Below the pieces are notes generated by a model. It did not search any database, had not been told where the DNA came from, and saw only the letters and a list, made by a program, of their open reading frames with translations. Shown piece after piece: positions 45,070 through 56,769 of a stretch of 64,000 bases of DNA. How positions within the stretch are numbered: the stretch's first letter is position 1; each line of letters begins with the position of its first letter. A program made the position numbers and the translations under genes. Source of the DNA: Pisolithus tinctorius (lineage: Eukaryota > Basidiomycota > Agaricomycetes > Boletales > Pisolithaceae); assembly GCA_024663395.1 (NCBI GenBank), contig JANFAH010000006.1, positions 2,604,001-2,668,000 of the forward strand, given 5' to 3'.

Positions 45070-45800
45070 ATATGCAATCATGTCTCCCACCCTTCCATCC
45101 TCTCAGCAAAGTTAACAAAATCTTCATGGACAGGGCTCTGATGGAGGAGGAGGAGAAGGGGGGACATCTTCTGCTGGATCTTGCAGTAAGAAGGCAAGAT
45201 GCATGTCATACTCGTCATGAATGCGATCAGGGAGGCTGGAGGACAGTAGATTATACTGCAGCTGTCACAATGTGGGAAGAATGATGGATGAGACTGGAAT
45301 AAAGATGGTGCAGGGAGCAGGGAGGAATGATCCATATGCTTCATCAACCGGGGAGACTGAAACGACCACATAAGACCTTTCTAACTGAGTGACAGACCTG
45401 AGGCGACCAAAGAACATCCTTCTGGAAGTCATACTGCCAAGGAGAACATGCTGACCAAGCTGCATGGGATGAGATGGGGCTGACAACGATGGGATGAACC
45501 AGGGGGCTTCAGGATGGAAGCTGGAGGGAATGCCTGGCCAATACACATAGCCACTGTCTCTGGCAAATGAGACAAGTGAGACGACTGATGAAGAGGTGGC
45601 CATGATTGATGGACTTAGCGAAATGAGTGTCTGATGGATGGAGTGCTGTAGAAATGCGCAGGGTGCAAGGATCCTCTCCAAATTTGGAAGGAAGAATCAT
45701 GGGGCTGAGGACTTTAAGTGAGTGTGGGAATGGAGTCGATATCTTTGGAAATGGTGGAGATACGATGAAAACCAGAACGCCATATGCAGGTGCTAAACAC
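45070..45800 (-). pseudogene. ORF of the 1.8-1.9 kb element, copy C
   Basis: Same protein as copies A and B (MTSRRMFFGRLRSVTQLERS, DEAYGSFLPAPCTIFIP), with the same type of shift near FAKSIN and a stop after SSIILPTL. Confidence 0.6.
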
Positions 45801-46016
45801 CCTTAATGTGCACTTAACTCGCTTCCTCTTTTCTCTTTAGCACTGACGACTCGTTCTTGTGCGAAGGATGACTGTTAATGTCTGACAGTCTTTCTATGCA
45901 TGAGGCCTTTAGTCTTCATCTGCATGCCTGGGCATTGTGCGCAACTCATTGACAAGTTAGGCAGAGTCAGCTGTAACCATGTCCACAACACCTTTGGTGT
46001 GTGACACCAATATGTG

Positions 46017-46928
46017 GAGAGAGACGTAGGTATCCTTGACTCATGCATAAGCCAATACCCAAATTTCTGTGTCCCAGATAATACCCATTCACCACCAATC
46101 ATTTCCATTACATCAACCTTTACTTGCCATGCATGCCTTGTGTACAAGAGAGGACTTGGATTTTGATGTGAGTAATGTGCAGTAATTACTATACACCTTG
46201 CCCATCCCTTGACTTTGACAGGCGATTCCCATCCATCACCAGGTATTTCTATTTCCAGACGATGCAACCAATGACGATGAAGGTACCCCTCGTCCTGCAA
46301 CTATCAAGTCCTATAGGACCGGAGTACCAGGAGGTCCTAGTTCCAAGAGAGAAATGATCCAAAATGTCGAAGGCACTGCAGAAAGGTATGTGATCATGTC
46401 ATTGTGGGGCTCGTCTGAAGCTAATTAAACTCTCCTCAAGTACTCCGAGGCACAGTGTTATGGTGCCAGAGCACCAGGAACACAAAATTTGCAACCTAAA
46501 TGTTGTCATTGGCCATTTTATCTCATCAGGCAATGCTCCCCTTGAGCGCCCTCCTGTGCATTCCCAAGCAGTCCATGGAGACCTTTACATTCACCACTAC
46601 AAGAATTGGGTCCAGATATGGTTAAGAGACAGCAACCAATGGCTACCAGATATTAAGGACAGATGTCACCACCCAACATTACCTACTGTTGGCATGAAGC
46701 TAAGGGTGTGGAGCCTACTTGGGTTACCAGGAAGACAAGATCAACATACAAAGGAAGGCTAAAGAATCGCATTCAGCGGCAAGAGGATGGTAAATATTTG
46801 CATGAGTCACTGTTCAAGCACCTTTTCTAACCCATGCACACTCTAGTGCCCAATAATCACATAGGGGTGGTTGCAACGAGTCTTTAGTCAGGTCTGGAGA
46901 TGGTTGAGGTAGTAGCAACCAGTAGTGT
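46017..46928. other. Unassigned CpG-poor coding-like fragments
   Basis: Plus-strand fragments such as NDDEGTPRPATIKSYRTGVP (about 46270-46330) and HYKNWVQIWLRDSNQWLPDI (about 46590-46650) look protein-like but I recognise no family. Bounded on the left by copy C and on the right by the second Gypsy element. Confidence 0.3.
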
Positions 46929-47646
46929 TGTCATAACCATGTGTTCGTCATAGGTCTTTGCTCACTCCGCAACCTTTCTGCTGGTCATCTACTCACTCCG
47001 CACCAACTCTGCCCAACTTCTGTTGGTTTGCGAACCATCTCCGCTCCGACTGTTTGTCGGACTTGTGTTGCTCTCTACCAGACCGAGTGGTCCATTCTCT
47101 GAGGGGTCATGTGACTACCTTCGCAGTCAGGTACTCTGCAGTGCACTGACTGCATGGTCCAGTTCACCTGGACTGTTACCTTTTCTGGATGTTCTGTGTT
47201 ACCCATTTGTATGTCCTCTGTCTACCCTTCATTTGTCGTCAGGAAATTTTACTTGAAAATTTATGAGTCTCCATATGTCAGTTCTGATTCTGATTACTGT
47301 ACCTGCATAGCAGTATAAAAGCATGTACTGTACTCCACTGTTCTTCAGTATGAATATCAACTTAGTTCCTACTCCCTCTGATTCCATCTTCTGTCTGTCA
47401 GAGTTATCTCTGACTCTCTGTCCTGTACTCTCCCTCTGAAATACGAGGGCTGAGATCATGCAAGGGGGTAGCGCATGAGCTAACCCAACACCCTCACTCT
47501 GCTCCGCCTTTGTCTCGGTGGTCTTCGTCTCTGCCGAACACTCCGCTAGTTGGAGTTCTGTTCTCTGTGTGCGGACTTGCTTCCTGGAACCCTTCTCTAG
47601 ACCTTATATAGCATCGGAGTTGGTCGAAGTAGGCCTGGACTTGACA
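46929..47646 (+). repeat. 5' LTR of the second chromovirus
   Basis: 718 bp. A TATA-like AGTATAAAAGC occurs at about 47312, as in the other copies. Confidence 0.92.
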
Positions 47647-47707
47647 GTATATTCGTACTCACACTTGTACGATCTCCTTTTCTGTCTTCCAAAAAACTTA
47701 TACAGTT

Positions 47708-48994
47708 ATGAGAACTCGAGCTCAATCCCAGAGAGAGGTCAGCTGAGAACCTTCGCTGTAGCGCTAGCTAATCTCACGTGACTCCCTTCCAGTCGTGAAA
47801 CCAGTTCCAAGTCATTTCTCCAGCTCGATACGCTGCTCTCACGGCTGAGGGCGAAAGCGCTTCGCAAGCCTGGTCGACTCCAGACCTCCACCCTCAAGCA
47901 CTTCCATACTCCATCCTCCTCGTAACCTGAGATGATGGACCCAACCCTGACCCTGATTATCCTGATGGTGATCCCGATGGTGGGGCAGCTAGGTGATGGG
48001 GATGTCCCCGAAGACCCTGGCTGAGCCTGCCAGAGGATCCCCTTGTAGCTCTTGCTAGAGCTGTGCATGCACTTGTGCAGTCTAGTTCATGCACTGGGGA
48101 CTCCGCTCGAAAACCAAAGTCCGTGAGCCTGATACCTTTGATGGCTCCAACCCCAAGAAACTCCATGAGTTCCTCATACAATGCGAGCTAAACTTCCAAG
48201 ACCACCCTCGTGCATTCCGCTCCAACAGAGCAAAGGTTACCTTTGCTCAATCTTATCTTAAGGGTATGGCCCTGGCTTGGTTCGAGCCAGACCTGCTAAA
48301 CCCCGACAACTATGACCACCGCTCTGGATGGACGACTACCATGAGTTCTTACAAGAGCTCACAACCAATTTCGGTCCACAGGATGCCATAGCGGATGCCG
48401 TCCAACAACTCGAGAACCTCACCATGAAAGATGGTTCTCTGAATCACCAAATACATCATGGAGTTCAATCACTGGGCTTCACAGGTCAAGGACTACGGTG
48501 TTGGTGCACTCTGCCACCACTTCTATAGTGGGACTTCCAGACTGCATCAAGGATGAGATTGCTCGCATCAGAAAGCCTTCTACCCTCGCACAACTACATG
48601 AACTCGCTCAAACCATTGATGCGTGTTACTGGGAGTGCAAAGCAGAGATCTCGCGCACCACCAAATCCACCTCTGACAAGTCGCAGTCTTCCAACTCGAC
48701 AATAAACCCAAATCATCGTCCTCCTCCTCTGCTTCAAAATCCGACACCAAGGGCAAGGGTAAACAGAAAGATCTGCCCAAGTCTGATATTGCTCATCTTC
48801 TGGGCAAGAATGGCAAACTCACCTCTGCTGAACGCCAGTGCAGGATGAAAAACAACCTCTGCCTCTTCTGTGGCGAGGCTGGCCATTCTGCCAAGGACTG
48901 TCCCAAGTCCACCTCCTGTGCAGCCAAAGCCCGTGCAGCTACGGCTGGAACTCTGCCTCCTCTGCCTGCGGAGAAGGCAGAGCCAAAAAATTAG
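47708..48994 (+). pseudogene. gag of the second chromovirus
   Basis: ATG at 47708 (MRTRAQSQREVS, then TGA). The middle contains PDTFDGSNPKKLHEFLIQCE and KVTFAQSYLKGMALAWFEPD, the classic capsid region of Ty3/Gypsy gag, and the end has a zinc knuckle CLFCGEAGHSAKDC at about 48860-48902. Several frame changes separate these parts. Confidence 0.88.
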
Positions 48995-49109
48995 TCCGCT
49001 CCTCCAGGAGCTCGCACAGCCTGGAGGAAGCATTGATCCCAACTGTGCGCAACTGGACATCTGACTCAACACATCTGCTCTTTCTAGTCCCAATTCTTTA
49101 CTTCCGTCT

Positions 49110-52100
49110 GTAACTCTTCTGGATTATTCTGTTGATACTTACTCTGCATTGATCGATTCTGGTTCTTCTCATTGCTTTGTAGACCCATCTGTAATCAAAA
49201 AATATGCTATTCTGTTTCCTCCATTTCTCCACCAATTCCGCTCCACTTGTTTCGATGGTAGTACAAATGCTGTCATTTCCCAAGAAGTAGATCTTTCCCT
49301 CCACTTTCCTTCCAGTGATGTCAATTCCGTTTCATTTTATGTTACTCCGTTGGATTCTTCATGTTCGCTGGTGTTAGGACACAACTAGCTCACCCGCTTC
49401 AATCCGTTGATTGAGATGACTGGGTACTGGGCAGTATATCATTCAAACCATCACTACAGGGAATGCCGACACCCCAGGCGCCTTCATCATCTTCCGCTGC
49501 GACCTCCGCTCCAATCTGCAGCTCTGTCTGCAGCTCCAACAGACTTGCTGCACTCTGCTCCACTCATCTCACTCATCAATGCTGCTGCATATGTCAGAGC
49601 CTGTGCTCTCCCTGGCTCTAGACAGTTCCGCTTGCAGCTCTCCACTGATGATGTGAAGCTTCATGTGTCCTCTGCATCTTCTCTGCCTCCTGACCTCTCT
49701 TCGGTTCCTCCTGAGTATCACGAGTTTGCCAATGTCTTTAGTAAAGACAAGGCTACGAAACTTCCACCACATCACTTGTTTGATCTCAAGATCGATCTCG
49801 AGGAAGGAGCTTCTCTGCCCATTGGTACAATCTACTCTCTTTCTCTGCCAGAGCTTGAAGCTCTCTGCACCTTCATTGACAAGCCTCTTGGCTATGGCTT
49901 CATCAAACAATCCACCTCCGCTCACGGTGCCCCTGTCCTCTTCATGAAGAAGAAGGATGGCTCACTCCACCTCTGTGGAGACTACCGAGGACTCAATAAA
50001 ATCACAAAAAAAGACTGCTATCCGCTGCTGCTCATCTCCAACCTACTCGACTCTCCAAGCTGTGCTAAAGTCTACACCAAGATTGATCTCCGCCATGCCT
50101 ATCATCTGGTCTGCATAGCAGACGGAGATGAATGGAAAATGGCTTTCTGCACTCGTTATGGTTCTTACGAGTGGCAGGGTAATGCCATTCGGTCTGACTA
50201 ATGTGCCTGCAGCTTTCCAGCGATTCGTCAATAGCATCATTGCAGACATGCTTGATGTCTGCTGTCAGTGGTATACCTCGATGACATCTTAATTTATTCG
50301 CAGAACATGGAGTTGCACTGCGAACATGTAAAAGAGGTACTCCGCCTGCCTTCGAAAGCATGGTCTCTATGCCAAGCCAGAGAAGTGCGAGTTTCACTCT
50401 GACTCCATCGAGTACCTCAGGTTATGTTCTTTCTCCCTCCGGTCTCACCATGTCCACTGAGAAGGTTCAGGCAGTCCGTGACTGGCCTGAGCCACGGAAG
50501 GTGCGAGACATCCAGTCCTTTCCTTGGTTTCGCAAATTTCTACAGACGATTCATTAATAACTACTCCGACATCATTGTTCCACTCACTCGCCTCACGCGA
50601 AAGGGTGCTCCTTGGAACTTTTCCAAGGAGTGCCGCTCTGCTTTCCTCCGCCTGAAGGATGCCTTCAGCTCTGCTCCTATCCTCACTCATTGGATCCCTG
50701 ACGCTCCGCTTACAGTGAAACTGACTGCCTCCAACTATGCCATTGCTGGCATTTTGTCGATCACCTGCTCTGACAGTGAACTCCACCCAGTCGCTTTCTA
50801 CTCTCGCACCATGACCGCGCCAGAACTCAACTATGATACCCACGACAAGGAGCTGTTGGCTATCTTCGAGGCCTTCCGCCATTGGCAGCAGTTACTTAGA
50901 AGGCTCCGCCTTACCTGTCGACGTGGTGACGGACCACAAAAACCTTGAGTACTTTTCCACCTCTAAGGTTCTCACTCGTCGACAGGCCCGCTGGTCGGAG
51001 TACCTTTCCCAGTTTAATCTTTCTATCTGCTTCCGCCCTGGCCACCTAGGGAGCCAAACCTGACACACTTACGCAACATTGGGACTGTCTACCCAAAAGG
51101 GGGGGATAGGGACTACGTGCAGGTAAATCCTCACAATCTCCGCCCTATGTTTACACAGGAGCAACTCGCAGTCGTCCCTCCGTACCACCACCCTCATGGC
51201 ACCTGTGCTCCTGCGCCCCATGGTCTTCGATGTTGAGTGCTTGCACTCCGACATCATCTCTGCCCTACCCTCCGACCCTGTCTCCACCAGCCATCTTCCA
51301 ACTCCGACTAAGCCTTGGTGGTCCCTGGACTCCGACAGGTCTACTCCGCCTTGACAGGTCGTATCTTTGTCCCTGACATTGATGACCTCCGCCTTCTGAG
51401 TGCTTCAGTTCAAGCATGATCATCCTCTAGCAGGCCATTTCGGGCAAAACCGCACCCTAGAACTCGTCCGCAGGGACTACGTGTGGCCTAACCTCCGCTC
51501 CGATGTGAAAGAATACGTCAGGTCTTGCACCTGCCTGTGGACGGAGCAAAACTCCGCGCCACCGCCCTTATGGTCTACTGAAGCAACTCCCCGTCCCAGA
51601 GAGACCTTGGAACTCCATCTCCATGGACTTCATCGAACACCTCCCCAACTCCGATGGCTACTCCGCCATACTCGTGGTAGTGGACCGCCTCTCAAAGCAA
51701 GCAGTGTTCATCCCCACCCATGACTCCATCACCTCTGCCGAACTCGCTAAGCTCTTCCTTACCCATGTCTTCTCCAAGCATGGAGTACCAGCTAATGTCA
51801 CCTCTGACAGAGGTCCTGAGTTCGTCTCACACTTCTTCCTGCTCTCTAGGAAAGGCCCTTGATATGCATCTTCACTTCACTTAGGGTTACCACCCAGAAG
51901 GCGATGGCCAGACCGAGCTGAACGAACCAGACCCTTGAACAGTACCTTCATGTCTACTGTAACTACCAACAAGACAACTGGGCTGAGCTGTTACCTCTAG
52001 TGGAGTTCGCCTTCAACAACGCACCAAGTGCAACTACTGGAGTTTCTCCCTTCTTTCGCTAACAAGGGATACCATCCAAACCTGTCTGTGGTCCCTGACC

Positions 52101-52715
52101 AAGACTTCACCTCTCCAAGGGCTCACGACTATGTCGTCGAGCTCTCCGCCCTTCATGACTTCCTCCGCTCTGAAATGTCCGCCGCTCAACAGCGCTACCA
52201 GGGTCCAGCAGATGCTAAACGCATACCTCCGCCTGAGTTCAAGGTCGGAGAACAGGCCTACTGTCAAAGCCAAGTACTTCCGCTCCACTCATCCTTCGGA
52301 AAAACTCTCCGAAAAGTACTTAGGTCCGTTCACCATCCTTGGCCAGGCCAGGTACGCATTCTGTCACCCTTAAGCTCCCTGACTCTATGCGCTCGGTACA
52401 TCCGGTCTTCCATGTCTCACAACTGGAAGCCGCAGCGGCTAACCCTTTCCCAAACCTGACAACAACCTCCGCCTCCGCCAGTGGATGTCGATGGTGACCT
52501 TGAGTACGAAGTATCAGAGATACTCAACTCTAAGGTGGACCTGCCGTCGCTGCCATTGTCAACTCTTGTATCTAGTCCGCTGGGCTGGTTACGAGAACAC
52601 CGACGAAGAAACCTCTTGGTTGCTTGCAACTGAGCTAGATCACGCTTCTGACATAGTATCCACTTTCCATGAACACTATCCACACAAACCTGGCCCATAC
52701 CAACCTCCGCCATAA
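49110..52715 (+). pseudogene. pol of the second chromovirus, multiply frameshifted
   Basis: Protease: ALIDSGSSHCFVDPS (49147-49190). Reverse transcriptase: FMKKKDGSLHLCGDYRGLNK, KIDLRHAYHLV and the catalytic YLDD (about 50270-50285, in [11 protein letters not shown]). RNase H: LTASNYAIAGIL (the family Asp is altered) and [12 protein letters not shown]. Integrase: zinc-binding start DHPLAGHFGQNRTLELV (51430), core MDFIEHLPNSDGYSAILVVV and VTSDRGPEFVSHFF. Chromodomain: LYLVRWAGYENTDEETSWL at about 52566-52620. Frames change at least near 49385, 50170, 50330, 50540, 50900, 51720, 51850 and 52540. Confidence 0.92.
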
Positions 52716-52919
52716 TACTCCACCTACATAATCCTCCTCCACGGGCCAACTCTGCCTCTTACCGAACTACCTTAAGTACTTTAGAATTTTTCTCCACTTA
52801 TCCATTTCACTTCTCAGAATCACAAACAAAGTCACAAGTCTATTTTGTAGTAGTACAAAAATATACAAACTAAAGACAAAAAAAAAAAAAAAAAAGAAGA
52901 AAAGAGAAAAAACAGAACT

Positions 52920-54174
52920 ACCCTACTCTTCCATCGCTGTTTCTCTGCCACCCTCCTGTTCTTCTCCACCGTCCTGCTCCCCTCTGACTTCTCCCTCTTC
53001 CTTGTTATCCCCCTCCACACCTTCATCTGCCTCCTCTTGCTGTTTCTCCACTGCCTCCGACTCAGGCCTCTTCCAACCACTGCCTGTGCGCTCGAGCTCA
53101 GCCATCCTGGCCTCTCACGCATCCTCCCTCCTCCTCATCTCCACCCACTCTGCCCAGGCATGGTACAGCGCCCACATCGTCGGCTGTCCTAGCTCTGCAG
53201 CCACCTGCCATCCGCTCCGCTGCCTCTGCATCCTCTCGAAGGCGCAGTCGCAGCAGGTCTACAGTGCGCTTTGGCCTGTCTCTCCATGGCCTGCAGCTGC
53301 CAGCTCCCAGCTCCCACTCCACCCCCACTGCATGTGGGACCTTTCGCACCAGAAGGACCCTCGAGTGGGGTCGCTGGTTCGTCTTCTCTCCGCTAGGCCT
53401 CCCTGCTCGTCAGTCTGCCTTCCTCCATTCTGTCGCTTCTCCTTCCCCTTCCCTCGCAGTACTCTTCTTCTTCTCCCCTCGGGAGCTCCCTGTCCCTGCT
53501 CTCCTTCCGTGATGGTCCTGCTGCACCGACATCCTTCCCTTGTCCCAACTAGCATCTTTTTCTTCTTGTTGGACAGGGCAACAGCAGGCCCTGGTCTTAG
53601 CCTTGTCCTGGCTTCGCACTGACCTGCTGTCAGGACTCGCTAGCACAGCGAGTGCAAGGGGGGCCCCTGTGGTCAGGTGTAACCACCACAGGAGGCCCAG
53701 GGACCCTTCTGGGTGGTGTTGACATTGTACACCACGCTGGTTAACCTAAAATAGAATAAGGTCAAAAAAAAAAGGGTCAGCTCCACCTGACTGCAGTGGT
53801 CTACTGCTCACCTCTGCATGGCCTCGTCCTGCCTGGCCTGGGCCCTCTCTTGAGAGGCTCTCTGCCTCTGTCTTTCTGCCTCCTCCTCTGCCGCCTTCTT
53901 CCTTTGAGCCTCCTCTTCCTTCTCTGCTCTCTTCCTCCACTCCGCCTCCAGTCTCTCCTCCTCTGCCTTCCATCTTGGCCTCCTCACTTGGCCTTGCGCT
54001 CTCTCTCTCCTCCGCTCAACCTCCTCTCGTCGGGTGCCTTCTCCACAGACTTCTCTCGTTTGGTGTCAGTGGAGTTGTTGGTCAGAATGACCAGCTCTTC
54101 ATCTGCAACTTGGGAGTAGTGTGGATGTGGCCAGGGGTTGGTTGGGGGGTCTTGCTCTGGCGCTGGGAAGGCAT
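52920..54174 (-). pseudogene. Antisense ORF of the second chromovirus (basic/acidic coiled-coil protein)
   Basis: On the minus strand an ATG at 54174 (MPSQRQSKTP) leads, after frame changes, to DEELVILTNNSTDTKREKSV, a long charged heptad-like region (KAEEERLEAEWRKRAEKEEE) and a downstream acidic Gly/Glu tail (DEGVEGDNKEEGEVRGEQD) ending at about 52920. The opening, the DEELV motif and the E/K/R/A-rich coiled coil are what I expect of antisense genes placed between pol and the 3' LTR in mushroom Gypsy elements (recalled, not checked). Function unknown; this copy is broken. Confidence 0.55.
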
Positions 54175-54367
54175 GATGATGGGAGGAAGGTACGAAGGTT
54201 CAGACCCTAACACGTGTTTTTAAGCAGTACTTCGAACTCCATGGAGCTCCGCTGTGGCTAAGGCCATCATCCTCGAGGCATCAAAATAATTTCAAATGAT
54301 CAACTTGTGTTGATCTCGTCCCATACATGCAGCCTTCAGGGGTTCAGGCCCTAAGGGGGGGGGGCAC

Positions 54368-55077
54368 TGTCATAACCGTGCGTTTGTCATAGGTCTTTGC
54401 TCACTCCGCAACCTTTCCCGCTGGTCATCCACTCACTCCGCACCAACTCTGCCCAACTTCTGTTGGTTGCGAACCATCTCCACTCCGACTGCTGTCGGAC
54501 TTGTGTTGCTCTCCTACCAGACCAGTGGTCTGTTCTCTGAGGGGTCATGTGACTACCTTCGCAGTCAGGTACTCCGCAGCACGCTCACCGCATGGTCCAG
54601 CACCTGGACTGTTTCCTTTCTGGATGTTCTGTGTTACCCATTCATATGTCCTCTGTCTACCCTTCATTTGTCGTCCAGGAAATTTTACTTGAAAATTTAT
54701 GAGTCTCCATATGTCAGTTCTGATTCTGATTACTGTACCTGCATAGCAGTATAAAAGCATGTACTGTACTCCACTGTTCTTCAGTATGAATATCAACTTA
54801 GTTCCTACTCCCTCTGATTCTGTCTTCTGCCTGTCGGAGTTATCTCCGACTCTCCGTCTGTACTCTCCCTCTGAAATACAAGGGCTGAGATCGTGCAAGG
54901 GGGTAGCACACGAGCTAAACCGACACCCTCACTCTGCTCCGCCTTTGTCTCGGTGGTCTTCATTCCTGCTGACACTCTGCTAGTTGGAGTTCTGTTCTTC
55001 TGTGTCGGACTTGCTTCTGACCCTTCTCTAGACCTTATATAGCATCAGAGTTGGTCAGAGTAGGCCCGGACTTGACA
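54368..55077 (+). repeat. 3' LTR of the second chromovirus
   Basis: 710 bp, close to the 5' LTR but differing at CpG sites and by small indels. Confidence 0.92.
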
Positions 55078-56769
55078 CACTGCTGCAATTATTGGTTTTG
55101 GACGTACCACATGCTGTGAATTTCTACCAATCTTGCCATCCTTTTGCAAAGCATATGCTTCAGAACGGTGATGATGAAATAAGCCTGATCACTTGGGGTT
55201 GTGACTTGCCAAAAACCAATGCTGTTTGGAACATCACAACAGTACTTACTACATTTGAGCACAACAGTCATCATGGAAGCTTGCAAGACTTAGTTATGAT
55301 GACATTGTTTCCACAAGCCAAGGACATGACATGAGGGAGATATGGATTTCACTTTGCAACAGTTTATATATGTAGTGGTGTGTTGATTGTGCTAGTTAAG
55401 GATTTAAGGATTGGATGCTATGTGAATGATGGAAGCATGAGCATGTTGCGATGAGGAGTGTGTAATACAACCATTACATACCATGTGAGGGGAACTGCTA
55501 AACCCCCAGGTCCACTTCCAGCCAGCCCCCTGTCTTTCAGGCTCGACGAGTAAGGCATTGGGTTGTTATCCAACTTTGATTGTCACTGGCCACATAGGAT
55601 TATCTGGTGCCTTACACAAGCCGTTCGCACACCTGAATTCGTGACTGTCGGTGGAGGTGCCAGGAATTGCCATGTGTTTTGATAAGACCTGCACACACCA
55701 CACTGGGGCCATTGTAAGGGCAAGGGGTGATCGCATGGTTGGACATCTCAGCGAGACCAATTGTGATCATTAACACAGGTCAGGTATCAGCATCATGCCA
55801 GGAAGCTTCCCCCAGGGCTTCTGACATGGCTATCCACACAGGATAACCTTCGATGAAGGTGTATTCAGTTACGCTGAGAATAGATTTTGATGTAATCACC
55901 ATCTGGAGCTGAATAGTATTGAAAGCTATTGTTGCGAAGGAGTAATGACTGAGAGGGTCATTGTTAGTTGGACACAATGGATTGCTTACCAAATCACTGG
56001 ATTAGGAAGACCTCCTGTCTTATGACACCCCAGCCAGAAAATACGAAGAACACACCATGTGTGATATTGTAAATGGCAGCAGTAAAATGTAGAGGCACTA
56101 ACAAGGGTAATCAGATTGAGTAGAGAAGCAAATAACTCCTCACCTCTGATGGAAGTGAGGCACAAAGCTGGCCTTTGGCAGTTGTCCTGGAAAAGTTGTC
56201 AGAGTGGCTGATAAGAGTGATCATTATGTTCTGGTCGAAATGAATGTTGAGGTAGTGGAATTCACCATTGGGAAGGAAGGTGGGGCATGAGAGTGTTGGC
56301 GACCATCTCAACTGACCCACTGGCCAGAGGTCGAGATAGAATGAGTGGGCAAACGTTCAATTCCACGGGTATTGATCATGATCTGACTTCTGCCTCTCTT
56401 TCTCCCTGAGCAAGAGCTGGAAATGCTGTTATTGTCCCTTGAAAGAGCAGAAGAGCGATACCTTAGAATGCTTGCACCCAATGGGTTGAAGTAGGTAATG
56501 GGAGAATCGTGGTGATTGTCCTAGGATTGGCCACAAAATCATATCACCTCTATAGGGTGGGTTTGCAGACTGGTTTTACTGTTTGCTATGCAACTACTCT
56601 CCTAACAATTGGTATTACAAGAGTAGTAAATATTTCAGATACCTAGGTTGAACGGAATATATAGAGTAAGGTACAGAGATAAGGGTGCCACCTGTCATGT
56701 ACTGAAATCACCACTAGCTACCCCAGGTGTTGCTGAAGGTCCTCCAGTGTTAGCTGGGGACGAGGTTAG
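55078..56769. other. CpG-poor region, coding-like fragments only
   Basis: A plus-strand segment at 55092-55334 (VLDVPHAVNFYQSCHPFAKH, ITWGCDLPKTNAVWNITTVL) resembles a protein end but I recognise no family. The rest has short ORFs only. It may include the 3' part of the relic gene at 56770-58060. Confidence 0.35.

Larger units (their letters stand above)
42360..46016 (-). mobile_element. ORF-bearing 1.8-1.9 kb element, copy C (interrupted by copy B)
   Basis: Minus strand: starts TGTCACACACC at 46016, ORF block to 45023, resumes at 43229 and ends CTTGACTCACA at 42360. Removing copy B leaves about 1.85 kb collinear with copy A. I see no matching duplication at its outer ends (ACGG versus CCAA). 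Confidence 0.75.
46929..55077 (+). mobile_element. Second chromodomain Ty3/Gypsy element (8149 bp), degenerate
   Basis: LTRs at 46929-47646 (718 bp) and 54368-55077 (710 bp), TGTCATAACC..GACTTGACA. The 3' LTR is preceded by a G-rich polypurine tract (54352-54364). Plus-strand gag and pol are broken by many frameshifts, and an antisense coding region fills 52.9-54.2 kb. The outer flanks (AGTGT and CACTG) do not match, so no duplication is visible. Two solo LTRs of this family lie at 34956 and 41635. Confidence 0.9.

Noticed and set aside
53002..53622. 206-codon plus-strand ORF downstream of the second pol
   Set aside because: The minus-strand reading has coiled-coil character and an expected ATG; this frame is its Ser/Leu/Pro-rich mirror.
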